Shown here in pieces: positions 5,499-6,277 of a DNA stretch of 6,277 nt. Positions within the stretch are counted from its first letter, which is position 1. Each line of letters starts with the position of its first letter. The translations under genes and the position numbers were made by a program. Source of the DNA: JBMSHD01 sp049416425 (lineage in GTDB: Bacteria; Pseudomonadota; Gammaproteobacteria; Francisellales; Francisellaceae); the NCBI GenBank assembly GCA_049416425.1, contig JBMSHD010000119.1, forward strand, positions 1 to 6,277. The letters are read 5' to 3'. A model generated the notes under the pieces. That model did no database searches and was not told the origin of the DNA. It saw nothing but the letters and a program-made list of their open reading frames with translations.

Positions 5499-5889
5499 CT
5501 GTTTGCATGCCAATGTGGTTGCCAGAGACGATATAGGTATTCTTATATTGGGTTGCGCCGGCAGTGGCAAGAGTTATTTAAGTTATCTACTGATAAAAAA
5601 CAAGGATTTTAGCCTTGTCGCGGATGATCTGGTCATATGTTCTTATCAGCAAGGTGGTATTATGGCACGGCTGCCAAATGCCGAATTTGCCGGTAAGCTT
5701 TATCTTGATGGTCAACTGATTGAAAATCTGTCATATAAAGAATCACAGCTGCTGACGCATGTAATCAATCTGGATCAAAATTACACCGAGGCGGCCTTTT
5801 TTGAGCTGTATGGTTTTCAGCTGCCGATGATGGCTGTTGATTTTTGGTTAATCAATAAACAGCACCAATACGGCTGCCACAGAGCTTAA
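5467..5889 (+). CDS. hprK: Short HprK-like serine kinase, catalytic domain only
   Basis: HprK uses ATP to phosphorylate a serine of the HPr/NPr carrier and can remove it again. This protein is 140 aa, against about 310 for full-length HprK. It has no N-terminal domain and so resembles the short alphaproteobacterial form. It shows an LHANVVA lead (13-19), Walker A G-C-A-G-S-G-K-S (29-36) and VADD (51-54), which holds the catalytic aspartate pair. The region that should carry the ExRGxGI signature reads AGKLYLDGQLIENL (75-88), with the Glu, Arg and second Gly lost. The ATG at 5467 has GAAG nearby and gives an N-terminus close to short HprK. A GTG at 5440 or ATG at 5455 are alternatives. It overlaps ptsN by 32 bp, and its last 14 codons overlap the convergent yeiH-like gene. 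It may be active with altered specificity, kinase-only, or degenerating. Confidence 0.75.
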   Translation: MTSSQKKPLFNCLHANVVARDDIGILILGCAGSGKSYLSYLLIKNKDFSLVADDLVICSYQQGGIMARLPNAEFAGKLYLDGQLIENLSYKESQLLTHVINLDQNYTEAAFFELYGFQLPMMAVDFWLINKQHQYGCHRA

Positions 5890-6277
5890 AATCACCATGG
5901 CGATACCACCGGCTAACAGCGGTTTTCCACCTGATTTAAACAGCGTTTTAAGATCGGTGTTAAGCCCGACGCCAACCATAGCCATGGCCATAAAAAAAGC
6001 GGATAAAAGCAGCAGGAATTCTTTGATCGCAAGATGGGTAATCTGGTCAAGATAGTCGAAGAATCCAAGCGTGTTCAAGATAACCATGAGTAGAAAATAG
6101 AGAATAAAGGTCGGGAAAAACGTCCGCCATTTCTTGCCGATCTGATGCTCTTTGCTTTGATCTTTGTGATGACGCATACCGATAAAGACGACCATGGGTG
6201 CAAGCAGAAGAATGCGCACCATCTTCACAACGGTGGCAACTTGCCCGGCCAATGCACCGACGGCAAATCCTGCGGCG
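5848..6277 (-). CDS. YeiH/UPF0324 family membrane protein, C-terminal part
   Basis: The gene is cut by the right edge: the frame stays open past a TTG at 6252 to 6277, adding AAGFAVGA before LAGQVATVVKMVRILLLAP. About 142 residues are visible. This is the conserved end of the YeiH/UPF0324 family, sometimes called putative sulfate exporters, which have about ten membrane helices and no firmly known substrate. Helices are seen at TFFPTFILYFLLMVILNTLGFF, FLLLLSAFFMAMAMVGVGLNTDL and GGKPLLAGGIAMVILSSVAAVLVLFI. The segment MAMVGVGLNTDLKTLFKSGGKPL is typical of the family. The first ATG after the TTG would remove conserved sequence, so this is a fragment, not a small gene. Its stop (TAA on the minus strand, 5850-5848) lies inside the hprK-like gene, a 42-bp tail-to-tail overlap that leaves no room for an ordinary terminator. 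Confidence 0.85.
   Translation of the reverse strand, partial: AAGFAVGALAGQVATVVKMVRILLLAPMVVFIGMRHHKDQSKEHQIGKKWRTFFPTFILYFLLMVILNTLGFFDYLDQITHLAIKEFLLLLSAFFMAMAMVGVGLNTDLKTLFKSGGKPLLAGGIAMVILSSVAAVLVLFID

Noticed and set aside
5848..6252. The yeiH-like frame as a complete 134-aa gene starting at TTG 6252
   Set aside because: The frame remains open to the window edge and the residues before the TTG continue the family's conserved helix, so it is a cut-off larger gene.

Overview
The window looks like a housekeeping stretch of a moderately AT-rich Gram-negative chromosome, most likely from a gammaproteobacterium. The evidence is a TonB-type envelope protein, a full-length MnmE tRNA-modification GTPase, and an hpf-ptsN-hprK cluster of the kind found next to nitrogen-PTS genes in proteobacteria. 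The MFS transporter has an N-terminal motif that recalls transporters of Legionella, Coxiella and Francisella-type bacteria, so a Legionellales or Thiotrichales-like host is possible, but I cannot fix the taxon. I see no transposase, integrase, phage gene, CRISPR array, tRNA or rRNA.

Layout. (1) Positions 1-877, plus strand: the last 31 codons of an unidentified gene overlap, through ATGA, a membrane-anchored Lys-rich TonB-family protein. (2) 878-1019: a gap with a plausible sigma70 promoter, then a 12-TM MFS transporter (1020-2267). (3) 2276-2312: a symmetric hairpin between the convergent MFS gene and mnmE. The mnmE stop codon lies in its stem, so it can serve as a bidirectional terminator. 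(4) 2306-3658, minus strand: mnmE, complete with all G motifs and the C-terminal CIGK. (5) 3659-4532: a 171-bp gap, then two small divergent envelope genes, a 71-aa membrane protein (minus) and a 115-aa secreted Ala/Lys-rich protein (plus), which share a 139-bp AT-rich intergenic region. (6) 4677-5889, plus strand: hpf (short ribosome hibernation factor), ptsN (EIIA-Ntr) and a 140-aa catalytic-domain-only HprK-like kinase, with a 21-bp gap and then a 32-bp overlap. (7) 5848-6277, minus strand: the C-terminal part of a YeiH/UPF0324 membrane protein, whose 3' end overlaps hprK tail-to-tail by 42 bp.

How they fit together. The clearest functional unit is hpf-ptsN-hprK, which links ribosome hibernation to phosphotransfer regulation. 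EIIA-Ntr is normally the final phosphoacceptor of the nitrogen PTS, and HprK normally phosphorylates the HPr/NPr carrier on a serine. No carrier, EI-Ntr, rapZ or rpoN gene lies in the window. The HprK-like protein keeps the Walker A loop and the VADD segment, but the region matching the family signature (ExRGxGI) is degenerate. That is the most interesting feature here. I did not find a convincing wholly new system. The other points of note are the two unassigned small envelope genes, a possible alternating hairpin at the hpf ribosome binding site, and mnmE being separated from its usual yidC neighbour.
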